NCBI RefSeq assembly: GCF_022095615.2
Contig: NZ_CP155559.1
Coordinates: 1,609,501-1,673,500, forward strand
DNA: 64,000 nucleotides
Source of the DNA: Bacillus thuringiensis
Lineage (GTDB): Bacteria; Bacillota; Bacilli; Bacillales; Bacillaceae_G
Direction: 5' to 3'
The notes beneath the pieces are model-generated. The model was given only the letters and a program-made list of their open reading frames with translations, was not told the origin of the DNA and searched no databases. Position 1 is the first letter of the stretch; the number at the start of each line of letters is the position of its first letter. A program made the translations under genes and the position numbers. Shown piece after piece: positions 24,595-32,867 of this stretch.

Positions 24595-25691
24595 AAGACA
24601 TTTATGAACTATTAAATGACATTGATATAGATGAAAAAGAGCTTGAGGAAATTGAGGCTTCTGAAATTGAAAAAGAAAAAGTAAAGCGTAATGTAAAACA
24701 ATCGATACGTACGAAGAAAAAGATGAAAAGTTGGAAAAAAGGTGTCGCTGCTGCATCTATTTTAGTAGGATTATCAGTTGCAACGCTCGGTATCGGGTTT
24801 CCTACATATGCCGGAGGATTGCCAATTGTAGGTGACATATTCCGATTTTTAGATAATGGTAGAACAGGGTTATATGAAAATTATAAAGAGTTTTCGACTG
24901 AGTTGAATATGACGCGGGAGAGTAATGGGGTTAAGGTTACAATTAATGATGTAATTTCTGATGGCAGAACATTATCTATAACGTATTCACTGGAAAGTGA
25001 GCAAGACTTAGGGGATGATCCTATTATATTAGGCGGATTGGATATAATGGACGCTCATGGTAGTTCAGGAAGTGGGAAAATGACTAAAGTTACTGAAAAA
25101 AAATATGTAGGTATGGTAACAACGACGCACCATGATAGTAATAAAAAGGACAAAGTAAACTTTAGATGGAATATAGAGGGAATAGAGATGCCAGATAGGA
25201 AAAAATCAATACAAGGTAATTGGAATTTCGCGTTAACTGTAAAATCAATGGATAGTAAAGAGAGAACAATTGCTGGAAGTTCGGAAAAAGAAGGTATAAA
25301 AGCAAATATGGAAAAGGTCGCAATGTCGCCGGTTTCATTTATTCTTTATTACAATCAAGAAGTTTCTAAGGGTGCGAGGAAAGAATGGGATAGTGTAGAT
25401 GTTGAATTAACGGTTAAGGATGATTTAGGGAATGATTATTCGGGTGAAGGAAATGGAGGAAGTGGCAACGATCCTTACAATATCCATTGGAGTGCCACCT
25501 TCCAAAAACTAAACGAAAATGCAACAAAACTTATCGTTACACCTCGCGTACACTTGCGAATTCATACACCTGAAAATCATGGTGGAGTGGAGTATGTGAA
25601 TGGAAAAGAGAAGAAAATAGAAGTGCCGAAAAAAGAAGCGAAGAGTAAAGATATTGTTCTAGATGATATCGTAATTGATTTAAAGAAATAA
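24591..25691 (+). CDS. DUF4179 domain protein, probable anti-sigma factor
   Basis: 366 residues. A cytosolic acidic N-terminus (KDIYELLNDIDIDEKELEEIE) is followed by a basic stretch, one membrane helix at about 47-70 (GVAAASILVGLSVATLGIGFPTYA) and a large extracellular domain that carries the DUF4179 part (FRFLDNGRTGLYENYKEFSTELN). The topology, cytosolic head to bind sigma and outer domain to sense a signal, is the standard one for ECF anti-sigma factors. Translationally coupled to the sigma gene. The signal is unknown. Confidence 0.82.
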   Translation: MKDIYELLNDIDIDEKELEEIEASEIEKEKVKRNVKQSIRTKKKMKSWKKGVAAASILVGLSVATLGIGFPTYAGGLPIVGDIFRFLDNGRTGLYENYKEFSTELNMTRESNGVKVTINDVISDGRTLSITYSLESEQDLGDDPIILGGLDIMDAHGSSGSGKMTKVTEKKYVGMVTTTHHDSNKKDKVNFRWNIEGIEMPDRKKSIQGNWNFALTVKSMDSKERTIAGSSEKEGIKANMEKVAMSPVSFILYYNQEVSKGARKEWDSVDVELTVKDDLGNDYSGEGNGGSGNDPYNIHWSATFQKLNENATKLIVTPRVHLRIHTPENHGGVEYVNGKEKKIEVPKKEAKSKDIVLDDIVIDLKK

Positions 25692-25694
25692 AAG

Positions 25695-25729
25695 AGAGAC
25701 TGCCTAAAACCGTTAGGCAGTCTTTTTTT
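25695..25729. terminator. Terminator of the sigma/anti-sigma operon
   Basis: AGACTGCCTAA (25697-25707) pairs with TTAGGCAGTCT (25713-25723), then seven T's. It also lies behind the convergent BNR-repeat gene. Confidence 0.85.
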
Positions 25730-25731
25730 CG

Positions 25732-26805
25732 TTAAGAACTAGTCACAAGTAAAGCATGCGGATGTTGCGTTTTATATTCATCTTTCCACGGAATGTTTAG
25801 TTGTTCCCACGATTCGCCGCTATCATTGGATTGAAACACACCGTTGTTATTTAAAGTGTAAAACGTATGTGGTTCGGCTTCGTTTGTCGCAAACATCGAA
25901 ATGACTGTACCGATTGCTGATGGTAGTCCTTGCTGTACTTGCTGGAACGGAGTATCTTTCGTTTTACGATAAATATAAGATTCATAAGGTATACGGTGAT
26001 GAGCGAGATCAGCACTCGGTGCGGCAGAAACGAGAATCGTATTGCAATCAGCTGGATCGATAGCCATGCTATATAAATAATGATGTTCAAGTCCTTCACT
26101 GCATGATATCCAGCTGTTTCCACTGTTATAACTTTCAAGGTATGCGCGATCGGGTCCGCCCATAAATCCGTCACCACATGATGCGTAAAGGCGATTTGGG
26201 GCTTCAGGGTGCATAAGTAATTGATGAGCATCGATAGGAGCACCAAATTTTTTATCAATCCATGTATGTCCTTTATCGTTACTTTGAATAACAGCACCAG
26301 CTTCAATTGAAACATGGATTGTATTCGGATTGTTTGGATCAACTGTAATCCAGCGTACGTGATGAGTAAAAGGTCTAGGCGGGAAAGCCCACGTATAAGA
26401 AGATAATAATGATTTCATATTTTTAAGTTCAGTCCACGTTTCACCACCATTTTCAGAACGGAATAAAGCGCTCGGTTCTGTGCCGACATAAACGACGCCA
26501 TAGCCGTTCACTTGTTCATTAGGGCTTATCGTAATGGAAGTAATAGAAGAGTGTAGAATACCATCTTCTTTTGGAAAATCAAAGTAACGATAAGAATCTC
26601 CAATTGGTCTCCATGAATCTCCGCTATCGTCACTTAACCAGAGACCTCGTCCAAATGTTCCGCAATATACACGGTTTTGTTGGAATGGATCAACGACGAT
26701 ACAGGTAGGTTGCATATTTTGTAAGTGATACGCTGTTTCAAAGCTACCGTATTGTTCTTTTACTACAAGTAGTTCACGCTCCATACAGAGAAATAATCTT
26801 TTCAA
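25732..26805 (-). CDS. BNR/Asp-box repeat beta-propeller protein
   Basis: 357 residues, TTG start at 26803-26805 after GGAGGGG. Five Asp boxes (S-x-D-x-G-x-S/T-W) are visible: SDDSGDSW at 58-65, then SENGGETW, SNDKGHTW, SYNSGNSW and SNDSGESW, spaced by about 60-75 residues, which predicts a sialidase-like or sortilin-like beta propeller. No signal peptide is present, and the catalytic Arg triad and Tyr/Glu of true sialidases are not recognisable, so it is annotated as a propeller of unknown role, apparently cytosolic. The initiator TTG may imply low expression. Confidence 0.78.
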   Translation of the reverse strand: MKRLFLCMERELLVVKEQYGSFETAYHLQNMQPTCIVVDPFQQNRVYCGTFGRGLWLSDDSGDSWRPIGDSYRYFDFPKEDGILHSSITSITISPNEQVNGYGVVYVGTEPSALFRSENGGETWTELKNMKSLLSSYTWAFPPRPFTHHVRWITVDPNNPNTIHVSIEAGAVIQSNDKGHTWIDKKFGAPIDAHQLLMHPEAPNRLYASCGDGFMGGPDRAYLESYNSGNSWISCSEGLEHHYLYSMAIDPADCNTILVSAAPSADLAHHRIPYESYIYRKTKDTPFQQVQQGLPSAIGTVISMFATNEAEPHTFYTLNNNGVFQSNDSGESWEQLNIPWKDEYKTQHPHALLVTSS

Positions 26806-27018
26806 TTTTGTCCCCTCCTCAAAAATTCTTTCTTTAGTAAAGAATATGAAAATAAAAAAGAAGTAGTCTTGTTTTTGCTTGAGAAAAAGGACTTGTTTAA
26901 AAAATAGCGAAGTGTGTATACAGAAGGAAGTGGTTGTTTACGGACAGTTAATCGGGGATAAAGGGAGTGAGTTTGTTTCATACTAACATACAGATATTGC
27001 ACTTAAAGGAGCATTCGT

Positions 27019-27918
27019 ATGGGACACTCACATGATCATGGTCATTCAAAAAATAAAAAGGCGTTACTAATTGCCTTCGTATTAACGACAAGTTTTATGA
27101 TTGCTGAAGTTATTGGAGGATTTGTAACAAATAGCTTAGCACTATTATCTGACGCGGGGCATATGTTAAGTGATGCGGTATCCTTAGCGCTAAGTTTACT
27201 TGCGTTTAAGCTTGGAGAAAAAACAGCAACAACTGCGAAAACATACGGGTATAAGCGAGTCGAAATGTTAGCGGCATTATGTAACGGTGTCGTTCTTATT
27301 GTCATTTCAGTATACATTTTTATTGAAGCAATTCGCCGTTTTAAAGAACCAGTTGAGATTGCTAGTAATGGGATGCTTATTATTGCTGTACTTGGTCTGC
27401 TTATTAATATTTTATCAGCTTGGATATTAATGAGAGGCGGAGATGTGAAGGGGAATTTGAATTTAAGAAGTGCTTTCTTACACGTATTAGGCGATCTATT
27501 AGGATCAGTCGGAGCAATTATTGCAGCGCTATGTATTAAATTTTTCGGATGGACTGCTGCAGATGCGATTGCTAGTATTCTTGTGTCTATTTTAGTCATT
27601 ATTAGTGGGTGGCGTGTGACACGTGATACGGTTCATATATTAATGGAAGGTGCACCGCAGCACATAAATGTTGAAGAAGTAAAAAATACATTATTAAATA
27701 TTTCGGTTGTAAAAGAAGTTCATGATTTGCACATATGGTCTGTCACATCTGATTTTCAAGTATTAACTTGCCATTTGATTATTAAAGAGAATGAAACGCA
27801 AAGCGTATTAAAAGAGGCTACGGATGTATTGAAGGAGAAGTTTCATGTAGAACATGTCACCATTCAAGTAGAAATAGATGGTGAATTTAATCATAGTGGG
27901 ACAACTTGCAAAGTATGA
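27019..27918 (+). CDS. czcD: Cation diffusion facilitator, zinc/cobalt exporter
   Basis: 299 residues with a histidine-rich N-terminus (MGHSHDHGHSKNKK), six membrane helices and a cytosolic C-terminal domain ending in HSGTTCKV. The metal site is SDAGHMLSDA in helix 2 and HVLGDLLGS in helix 5 (H-x3-D, the zinc-selective pair). It should export Zn2+ (and Co2+, Cd2+) in exchange for protons. RBS AAAGGAG. No CzrA-type operator was identified in the 200 bases upstream, where I see no gene. Confidence 0.9.
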   Translation: MGHSHDHGHSKNKKALLIAFVLTTSFMIAEVIGGFVTNSLALLSDAGHMLSDAVSLALSLLAFKLGEKTATTAKTYGYKRVEMLAALCNGVVLIVISVYIFIEAIRRFKEPVEIASNGMLIIAVLGLLINILSAWILMRGGDVKGNLNLRSAFLHVLGDLLGSVGAIIAALCIKFFGWTAADAIASILVSILVIISGWRVTRDTVHILMEGAPQHINVEEVKNTLLNISVVKEVHDLHIWSVTSDFQVLTCHLIIKENETQSVLKEATDVLKEKFHVEHVTIQVEIDGEFNHSGTTCKV

Positions 27919-28062
27919 AAGAAAAAGGATAAGAAAATGTGTCATAACATTTTTCGCACGGCATACATATATATAATGTGGCCACAAATACTTTGTAAGG
28001 TAAATATTTCATGAAATTACTTTACTTATAAAGAGTCATCTTTTATAATCAAAAGTGGTAAT
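27919..28062. promoter_or_regulatory. Intergenic stretch with promoter of the Fur-regulated gene
   Basis: TATAAT at 28044-28049 is the probable -10 box of the next gene. No further gene or terminator is evident behind the exporter gene. Confidence 0.45.
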
Positions 28063-28083
28063 TGATAAAGATTATCATTTTCA
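28063..28083. promoter_or_regulatory. Fur box
   Basis: The 21-base sequence differs from the classical TGATAATGATTATCATTATCA-type consensus (7-1-7 overlapping repeats) at only two positions. It sits between a TATAAT (28044-28049) and the start of the small gene at 28112, so bound Fur would block transcription. Confidence 0.85.
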
Positions 28084-28111
28084 ATGATCGTAGAAAGGAG
28101 TTTTTTAAAAG

Positions 28112-28282
28112 ATGAGTAGTCAACTCCGTTTTGCTGTTGAAAATCGTAAGAGGCATTTAATTGATGAGTTAATTGGAGCAGGTGTGTTTAAGATTCGCGA
28201 CCGACAATTATACGAGCTGTCTTTAGAGGAATTGGAAAAAGAGTACGAGGACATGGAAGATTATGCAGATATTCAGGCATAG
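28112..28282 (+). CDS. Fur-regulated basic-type small protein (FbpA-like)
   Basis: 56 residues from ATG 28112 (RBS GAAAGGAG) to TAG. Sequence MSSQLRFAVENRKRHLIDEL, GVFKIRDRQLYELSLEELEKEY matches the FbpA-type small proteins of Bacillus, which act with the FsrA small RNA in the iron-sparing response. The Fur box directly upstream supports this. The protein itself is acidic at the C-terminus. Confidence 0.75.
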   Translation: MSSQLRFAVENRKRHLIDELIGAGVFKIRDRQLYELSLEELEKEYEDMEDYADIQA

Positions 28283-28303
28283 CTATATAGATTAGTAAAA
28301 GGT

Positions 28304-28333
28304 GAGCTGGTTACGATTTTGTGTAACCAGCTC
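28304..28333. terminator. Bidirectional terminator
   Basis: GAGCTGGTTAC (28304-28314) pairs with GTAACCAGCTC (28323-28333), between the FbpA-like gene and the convergent gntR gene. Confidence 0.8.
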
Positions 28334-28338
28334 TATTA

Positions 28339-29010
28339 TTATTTTGTAGAAATTATTTTTTGTATTTCTCTCATTGGACGGAGCCAGTTTTGAGACATCA
28401 TTTGTTCCATTTGTTTTTCGTCCTGCTTCTGCAGTGCTTGAATGATAGAATGATGTTCTTCAATAGATTGACTTGCTGGAACAAAGTTTTGGAAAAACAA
28501 ATATTCAAGGCGTAAAACGTGAAGTTGCATATTTTCTAAAAAGGGTTCAATATATTGGTTTTTAGCAATAGAAGAAATTGTATTGTGAAATTGTATATCT
28601 AGTTTTAAAGCTTGTTTTGCGTTTTTTTCCTCTATAGAGCGCTGAAAATCATCATTTATTTCAGAAAGTAGCTTCAAATTAGCGTCTGTAATGTTTTGAA
28701 GTGCTTGCTTTCCTATAATAGAGTGAAGACCAGCCATCGTTTCATAAATGATAGGAATGTCGTCTAACTTAATAGGAGCAATTTTTGTTTTTTGCCCAGG
28801 TACCATTTCCACTAATCCAGAAAGCTCTAATATTTGAAGTGCTTCTCTTACAGGTGTTCTGCTTACTCCTAGTGCTTCAGCCAGTTCCCCATCATTAATT
28901 TTTTCATCAGGCTGCAGTACACCTTCAATAATCCAATCTTGTAGTTGATTTAAAACGATTGATTTTGCTGAAACTCTTCCTTGTTTTTTATAATTTTGAG
29001 GGATAGGCAT
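28339..29010 (-). CDS. GntR family regulator with FCD domain
   Basis: 223 residues if started at ATG 29008-29010 (MPIPQNYKKQG, GAAAGGAT upstream); the longer frame to 29058 would overlap the transporter gene. Winged helix at about 15-75 (LQDWIIEGVLQPDEKINDGELAEALGVSRTPVREALQILELSGLVEM), FCD ligand domain after it (DIQFHNTISSIAKN, ends MSQNWLRPMREI). It lies 16 bases downstream of the EamA transporter gene in the same direction and probably controls it in response to a small carboxylate or amino acid. Confidence 0.85.
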   Translation of the reverse strand: MPIPQNYKKQGRVSAKSIVLNQLQDWIIEGVLQPDEKINDGELAEALGVSRTPVREALQILELSGLVEMVPGQKTKIAPIKLDDIPIIYETMAGLHSIIGKQALQNITDANLKLLSEINDDFQRSIEEKNAKQALKLDIQFHNTISSIAKNQYIEPFLENMQLHVLRLEYLFFQNFVPASQSIEEHHSIIQALQKQDEKQMEQMMSQNWLRPMREIQKIISTK

Positions 29011-29026
29011 AGTGAATTCAATCCTT

Positions 29027-29992
29027 TCATTGTATATTTTCCGTTTTTTCATGAACAAGCTTTAATTCGGGTTTCCCTTCATCCGGTTTTTGGCTTAAGA
29101 TAAGCACCATTACAATGACACAAAAAGCGCCCAATAACTGAAAAGATTGAAATGGTACGTGTAATATAAGTACAGAAGAAATAATAGCTGCGAGTGGTTC
29201 TGTACAACCGAATAATGTCGTTTCTTTCGGAGTCAGGTATCGTATGCTGTCTAAGTATAAATAAAATGCAATAAGTGTCCCGAAAATGACGACAAATGTG
29301 ATAAGCGGTAGGGTACTTAGTTTTACATATTTCATAGTTGATAATAAAATGAATTCTTTTGTAGAAATAAAGTGTAGTAATGTTACACCAATACCCCCAA
29401 TAATCATGCCCCATCCAACGATAACAGAAGAAGACCATCTATCTAGTAATTCCTTTGAATATAAACTATAAAAAGCAAGAGATAATCCAGATAAAATTCC
29501 CCAAATAATAGCTGGTGTAGAAACAGCCAAGTTATGAACAGACCCGTTTGTTAGCAAGAGGAAAGTTCCTACTAATGAGAGGGCAATTGAAATAAAATCA
29601 ATTTTTGATGGACGAACGTTCCATTTGAAAAGTAAGTATACAGTGATAAATATAGGAGCTAAATATTGTAATAGTGTTGCGACGGCGGCATTGCCTTCTT
29701 TAATAGAAGCAAAATACGTGTACTGTACTGCAAGCATACCGAATAGGCCAAACAATACCATTTTATAAGCATCAGATCTTTGTTTCCATATGCCGAATAT
29801 TTCTTTTTTTCTCGTTCCGAATGCCGAAATAATGAGCAAGATAATACCGGATATAAGCAATCGAATAGTAACTAACCATTCAGTAGAAACGTGTTCATAT
29901 TGGAAAAGTTGTTGTGCAGCTGTCCCGGACAATCCCCATAAACAAGCCCCAATTATAACCATAATGATTCCTTTTAAGCGATTTGGATCCAT
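29027..29992 (-). CDS. EamA/DMT family transporter
   Basis: 321 residues from ATG 29990-29992 (MDPNRLKGIIMVIIGACLWG), ten hydrophobic helices in two homologous halves of five, as in the RhaT/EamA branch of drug/metabolite transporters. The AGGAGG ribosome binding site is 12 bases before the ATG, longer than usual. The segment KEGNAAVATLLQYLAPIFI is typical of the family. The substrate may be an amino acid or metabolite; unknown. The gntR gene follows in the same operon. Confidence 0.85.
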   Translation of the reverse strand: MDPNRLKGIIMVIIGACLWGLSGTAAQQLFQYEHVSTEWLVTIRLLISGIILLIISAFGTRKKEIFGIWKQRSDAYKMVLFGLFGMLAVQYTYFASIKEGNAAVATLLQYLAPIFITVYLLFKWNVRPSKIDFISIALSLVGTFLLLTNGSVHNLAVSTPAIIWGILSGLSLAFYSLYSKELLDRWSSSVIVGWGMIIGGIGVTLLHFISTKEFILLSTMKYVKLSTLPLITFVVIFGTLIAFYLYLDSIRYLTPKETTLFGCTEPLAAIISSVLILHVPFQSFQLLGAFCVIVMVLILSQKPDEGKPELKLVHEKTENIQ

Positions 29993-30019
29993 AAGGTATA
30001 TAGTCCTCCTTTCAAAAAT

Positions 30020-30046
30020 ATATATTGGATACAATATGCAATATAT
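30020..30046. promoter_or_regulatory. Candidate GntR operator upstream of the EamA gene
   Basis: Nested inverted repeats: ATATATTG (30020-30027) with CAATATAT (30039-30046), and TATTG-GATA-CAATA (30023-30036), the latter close to the TTG-TA-CAA pattern of FCD-type GntR sites. Confidence 0.45.
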
Positions 30047-30152
30047 CACGTAATGGAGTGTAAATAAACTGAAATTTCTAATTGAAACCATTTTTTATTA
30101 AGAACGATGAACTTTTTATATGGTAAAATATTCTAGAAAGGTTGGTGGTAAT

Positions 30153-30464
30153 ATGCTAGCGGGATTTTTGGTTTGTTTATTTGTTGGATTACTTATAATT
30201 TTTTTAGGATATCAAATACATGTGAAAAAGCGATTGTTTTTGTTGGCAGGTTATCAGGAAGAAACGTTTGTTGGAGATAAAAATAAATTAGCGAAGCTTT
30301 CAGGGATGTTTTCCTATATAGTCGGAGTTAGTACAATAATATTACCATTTGGCCTAGAAAAAATAGGTGATGTGGTTGGGATCGTATATACTGCATTAGT
30401 TGTTTTAGGTACAATTGTGTTTATTATTAAAGCGAATCTTTTGAATAAGAGTGCTATAAAGTAG
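30153..30464 (+). CDS. DUF3784-like membrane protein
   Basis: 103 residues from ATG 30153 (GAAAGGTTGG upstream). Three helices: AGFLVCLFVGLLIIFLGYQI, SGMFSYIVGVSTIILPFGL and VVGIVYTALVVLGTIVFII, with the polar loop LLAGYQEETFVGDKNKLAKL between the first and second, which fits the DUF3784 family of Firmicutes (no known role). Single gene with its own terminator. Confidence 0.7.
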   Translation: MLAGFLVCLFVGLLIIFLGYQIHVKKRLFLLAGYQEETFVGDKNKLAKLSGMFSYIVGVSTIILPFGLEKIGDVVGIVYTALVVLGTIVFIIKANLLNKSAIK

Positions 30465-30465
30465 A

Positions 30466-30495
30466 AAAGGCTTCATTTTACGGAAGCCTTTTTGT
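30466..30495. terminator. Terminator between DUF3784-like and CobW genes
   Basis: AAAAGGCTTC (30466-30475) pairs with GAAGCCTTTTT around ATTTTACG. Confidence 0.8.
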
Positions 30496-30501
30496 TGTTG
30501 A

Positions 30502-31689
30502 TTATGAAGTGTAAGTAAAAGCTGGAATAGGATCAACAAATGTATTCCAGTTTTGTTCCATTTCTTTTTCTGTTAATAGACAATCATCTAATGATTGTTC
30601 AATCAGAGAATGATTCATATCAATGCCGATAAATACGAGTTCACTTACTCGATCTCCGTATCGTTCATCCCAATTTTTCAATACTTCAGGTTCTTCTGTA
30701 AGGACTTGTTTTCTTTCGTTTTCGGGTAATGCTGCTATCCATTCGCCGGCTCCTTGAATTGTAATAGAGGAACCTGCTTGAGATAGAAGCCCTATCATAT
30801 TATTACGAGATGCGAGCCAGAAAAAGCCTTTCGCTCTTACAACATCTACAGGCCATTTTTCTAGCCAATTCATAAGGCGTTCAGGATGGAAAGGGTATTT
30901 ACGACGGTATACAAAGGAATTGATACCGTATTCTTCCGTTTCGGGTGTGTGATGTTCACTATTTAATTCTTGCATCCAGCCCGCTGATTGACTGGCTTCC
31001 TCATAATTGAATAAATTTGTATTTAAAATTTCTTGCAGTGGTACGTTGCTAAATGAAGACTCAATAATTTTTGCACTAGGGTTTAGTCTCTTTAGTAAAT
31101 GATGGAGTTCTATCACATCTTCTTTTTCTAGTAGGTCTACCTTATTAAGGATAATTACATTTGCAAACTCAATTTGATCTATTAATAAATCAATAACTTC
31201 TCGTGTATCATTTTCATCAATTGCCTGTTTTCGGTCTAGTAGACTTTCTCCATCTGCAAAATCATCCCAAAATCTATTTGCATCTACAACTGTAACCATC
31301 GTATCGAGGCGACAATTTTTCGTTAAATCAATGTTAAGAACGTCGTCTGTATAAGTAAAGGTTTGGGCAACTGGAATCGGCTCACTTATACCGGAAGATT
31401 CAATAACTATATAGTCAATATCACCGTTTTTAACAAGCCGATTCACTTCTATCATTAAATCTTCTCGTAGTGTACAACAAATACAACCATTTTGAATTTC
31501 TACTAGTTTTTCCTCTGTGCGTGAAAACCCACCTTTTTTTATAAGGGACGCGTCAATGTTTACTTCACTCATATCATTAACGATAACAGCTACTTTTAAG
31601 TTGTTTTTATTAGTCAAAATATGATGCAGTAAAGTGGTTTTACCAGCTCCTAAAAATCCACTTAATACAGTAATAGGTATTTTTTTCAT
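30502..31689 (-). CDS. CobW-family GTP-dependent zinc metallochaperone (YciC/ZigA-like)
   Basis: 395 residues from ATG 31687-31689 (AAGGAGAG upstream). Walker A SGFLGAGKTT at about 9-18, the metal motif GCICCTLR (CxCC), Walker B-like VIESSGISEP and NKVDLL; a CobW C-terminal domain follows. The size matches Bacillus YciC (about 397). Two Zur-type boxes lie upstream, so it should be induced in zinc deficiency and load zinc into client proteins. It is divergent from the DUF318 permease gene. Confidence 0.88.
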   Translation of the reverse strand: MKKIPITVLSGFLGAGKTTLLHHILTNKNNLKVAVIVNDMSEVNIDASLIKKGGFSRTEEKLVEIQNGCICCTLREDLMIEVNRLVKNGDIDYIVIESSGISEPIPVAQTFTYTDDVLNIDLTKNCRLDTMVTVVDANRFWDDFADGESLLDRKQAIDENDTREVIDLLIDQIEFANVIILNKVDLLEKEDVIELHHLLKRLNPSAKIIESSFSNVPLQEILNTNLFNYEEASQSAGWMQELNSEHHTPETEEYGINSFVYRRKYPFHPERLMNWLEKWPVDVVRAKGFFWLASRNNMIGLLSQAGSSITIQGAGEWIAALPENERKQVLTEEPEVLKNWDERYGDRVSELVFIGIDMNHSLIEQSLDDCLLTEKEMEQNWNTFVDPIPAFTYTS

Positions 31690-31711
31690 GAAATAATCTC
31701 TCTCCTTTAAA

Positions 31712-31725
31712 TCGTAATGATTACG
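31712..31725. promoter_or_regulatory. Zur box 1
   Basis: TCGTAATGATTACG, a perfect 7-0-7 type dyad matching the Bacillus Zur consensus, 23 bases upstream of the CobW start. Confidence 0.85.
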
Positions 31726-31765
31726 TTTTATATTAAGGGATAAAAAATAAAAAATCAACAATAAA

Positions 31766-31780
31766 TCATAATGATTACGA
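31766..31780. promoter_or_regulatory. Zur box 2
   Basis: TCATAATGATTACGA, one change from the dyad consensus, 54 bases upstream of box 1 and between the divergent genes, so it may act on both directions. Confidence 0.8.
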
Positions 31781-31873
31781 TTTAAGAATAGAAATAAACT
31801 ATAAAATTTGTGTTGTAGTAGTGTAGGGCATTTGGACAAGCATACGATTTAATATGAATAAAGTGGGGGGATA

Positions 31874-32854
31874 ATGTTGGTCTTTAATAGAGCTTCAAAA
31901 GAATTAATAGGAATAGTCCTTATTGCTATTTTTCTTTTTTTATTATTTTTTGTAGATTTTACAAGTTTAGCAAATTTACATAAAGGTATGCCAAAAGAAT
32001 GGTTGAATATGAATACGGTGTTTTTAAGTATTATATTTGAAGCAATACCCTTTATTTTATTAGGGGTAATTGTTTCTTCTCTCATTCAAGTGTTTGTGAC
32101 AGAAGATATGATTCAAAAAGTAATGCCGAGATCTCCAATTGTTGCAATGATTCCAGCAGTATTTGTGGGAATTATTTTTCCAATGTGTGAATGTGTCATT
32201 ATACCAATCGTAAGAAGACTTATTCAAAAAGGACTCCCTTTTCATATAGGAATTGTAATTTTACTGAGTGCACCTATTATGAACCCGATTGTTCTTTTAT
32301 CTACCGTATATGCATTTCAAAAAAATGATGTAATTGTATATGCACGCTTTGGGATAACAATTTGTGCGGCGCTATTAGTAGGGCTAATTGTGTATTATTT
32401 CTATCGCGGGAAAAATGTTTTAAAAGATATAAAGGAACCGATTCAAAAAAAAGAAAAAAGGGGCTGGAGGAATGTTGTGAATCACACTGTAGATGAGTTT
32501 TTTGATACGGGTAAATATTTGTTGGTTGGTGCTTTTTTTGCGAGCGTATTTCAAACATTTTTTGATCGAAATGTACTTGATACAGTGGCGCATAATGAAG
32601 TGATTTCCCCAATTATTATGATGGGATTGGGCTATGTTTTATCCATTTGCTCAGCAGCAGATGCATTTATAGCGGCATCTTTTGGACATGTTTTCTCTGT
32701 AAAAGCACTTCTCGCATTTCTTGTGTTTGGGCCTATGCTTGATATGAAAAATACGTTCATGCTATTTGCGTATTTTCAAAAGAGATTTGTATTCTTTTTG
32801 ATTGGAATTATTATTTTATCGGTGTACACAATTGTGCAAATTACAACGTTATAG
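31874..32854 (+). CDS. DUF318/YcgR-like permease
   Basis: 326 residues, eight or so helices, RBS GTGGGGGG. Family motif PMCECVIIPIVRRLIQKGLP (Cys-Glu-Cys in a helix) and LSAPIMNPIVLLST, as in the UPF0718/DUF318 permeases, with a second GLGYVLSICSAADAFIAASF. Permeases of this type move metals or metal-related compounds; with the Zur boxes and the CobW gene across from it a role in zinc supply or redistribution is likely. It is followed after 13 bases by a TIGR03943-type protein, as in B. subtilis ycgR-ycgQ. Confidence 0.8.
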   Translation: MLVFNRASKELIGIVLIAIFLFLLFFVDFTSLANLHKGMPKEWLNMNTVFLSIIFEAIPFILLGVIVSSLIQVFVTEDMIQKVMPRSPIVAMIPAVFVGIIFPMCECVIIPIVRRLIQKGLPFHIGIVILLSAPIMNPIVLLSTVYAFQKNDVIVYARFGITICAALLVGLIVYYFYRGKNVLKDIKEPIQKKEKRGWRNVVNHTVDEFFDTGKYLLVGAFFASVFQTFFDRNVLDTVAHNEVISPIIMMGLGYVLSICSAADAFIAASFGHVFSVKALLAFLVFGPMLDMKNTFMLFAYFQKRFVFFLIGIIILSVYTIVQITTL

Positions 32855-32867
32855 GAGGTGTGAAGCA

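Noticed and set aside
27977..27986. TGTGGCCACA palindrome behind the zinc exporter gene
   Set aside because: Ten bases only, no second copy, no matching regulator; likely chance.
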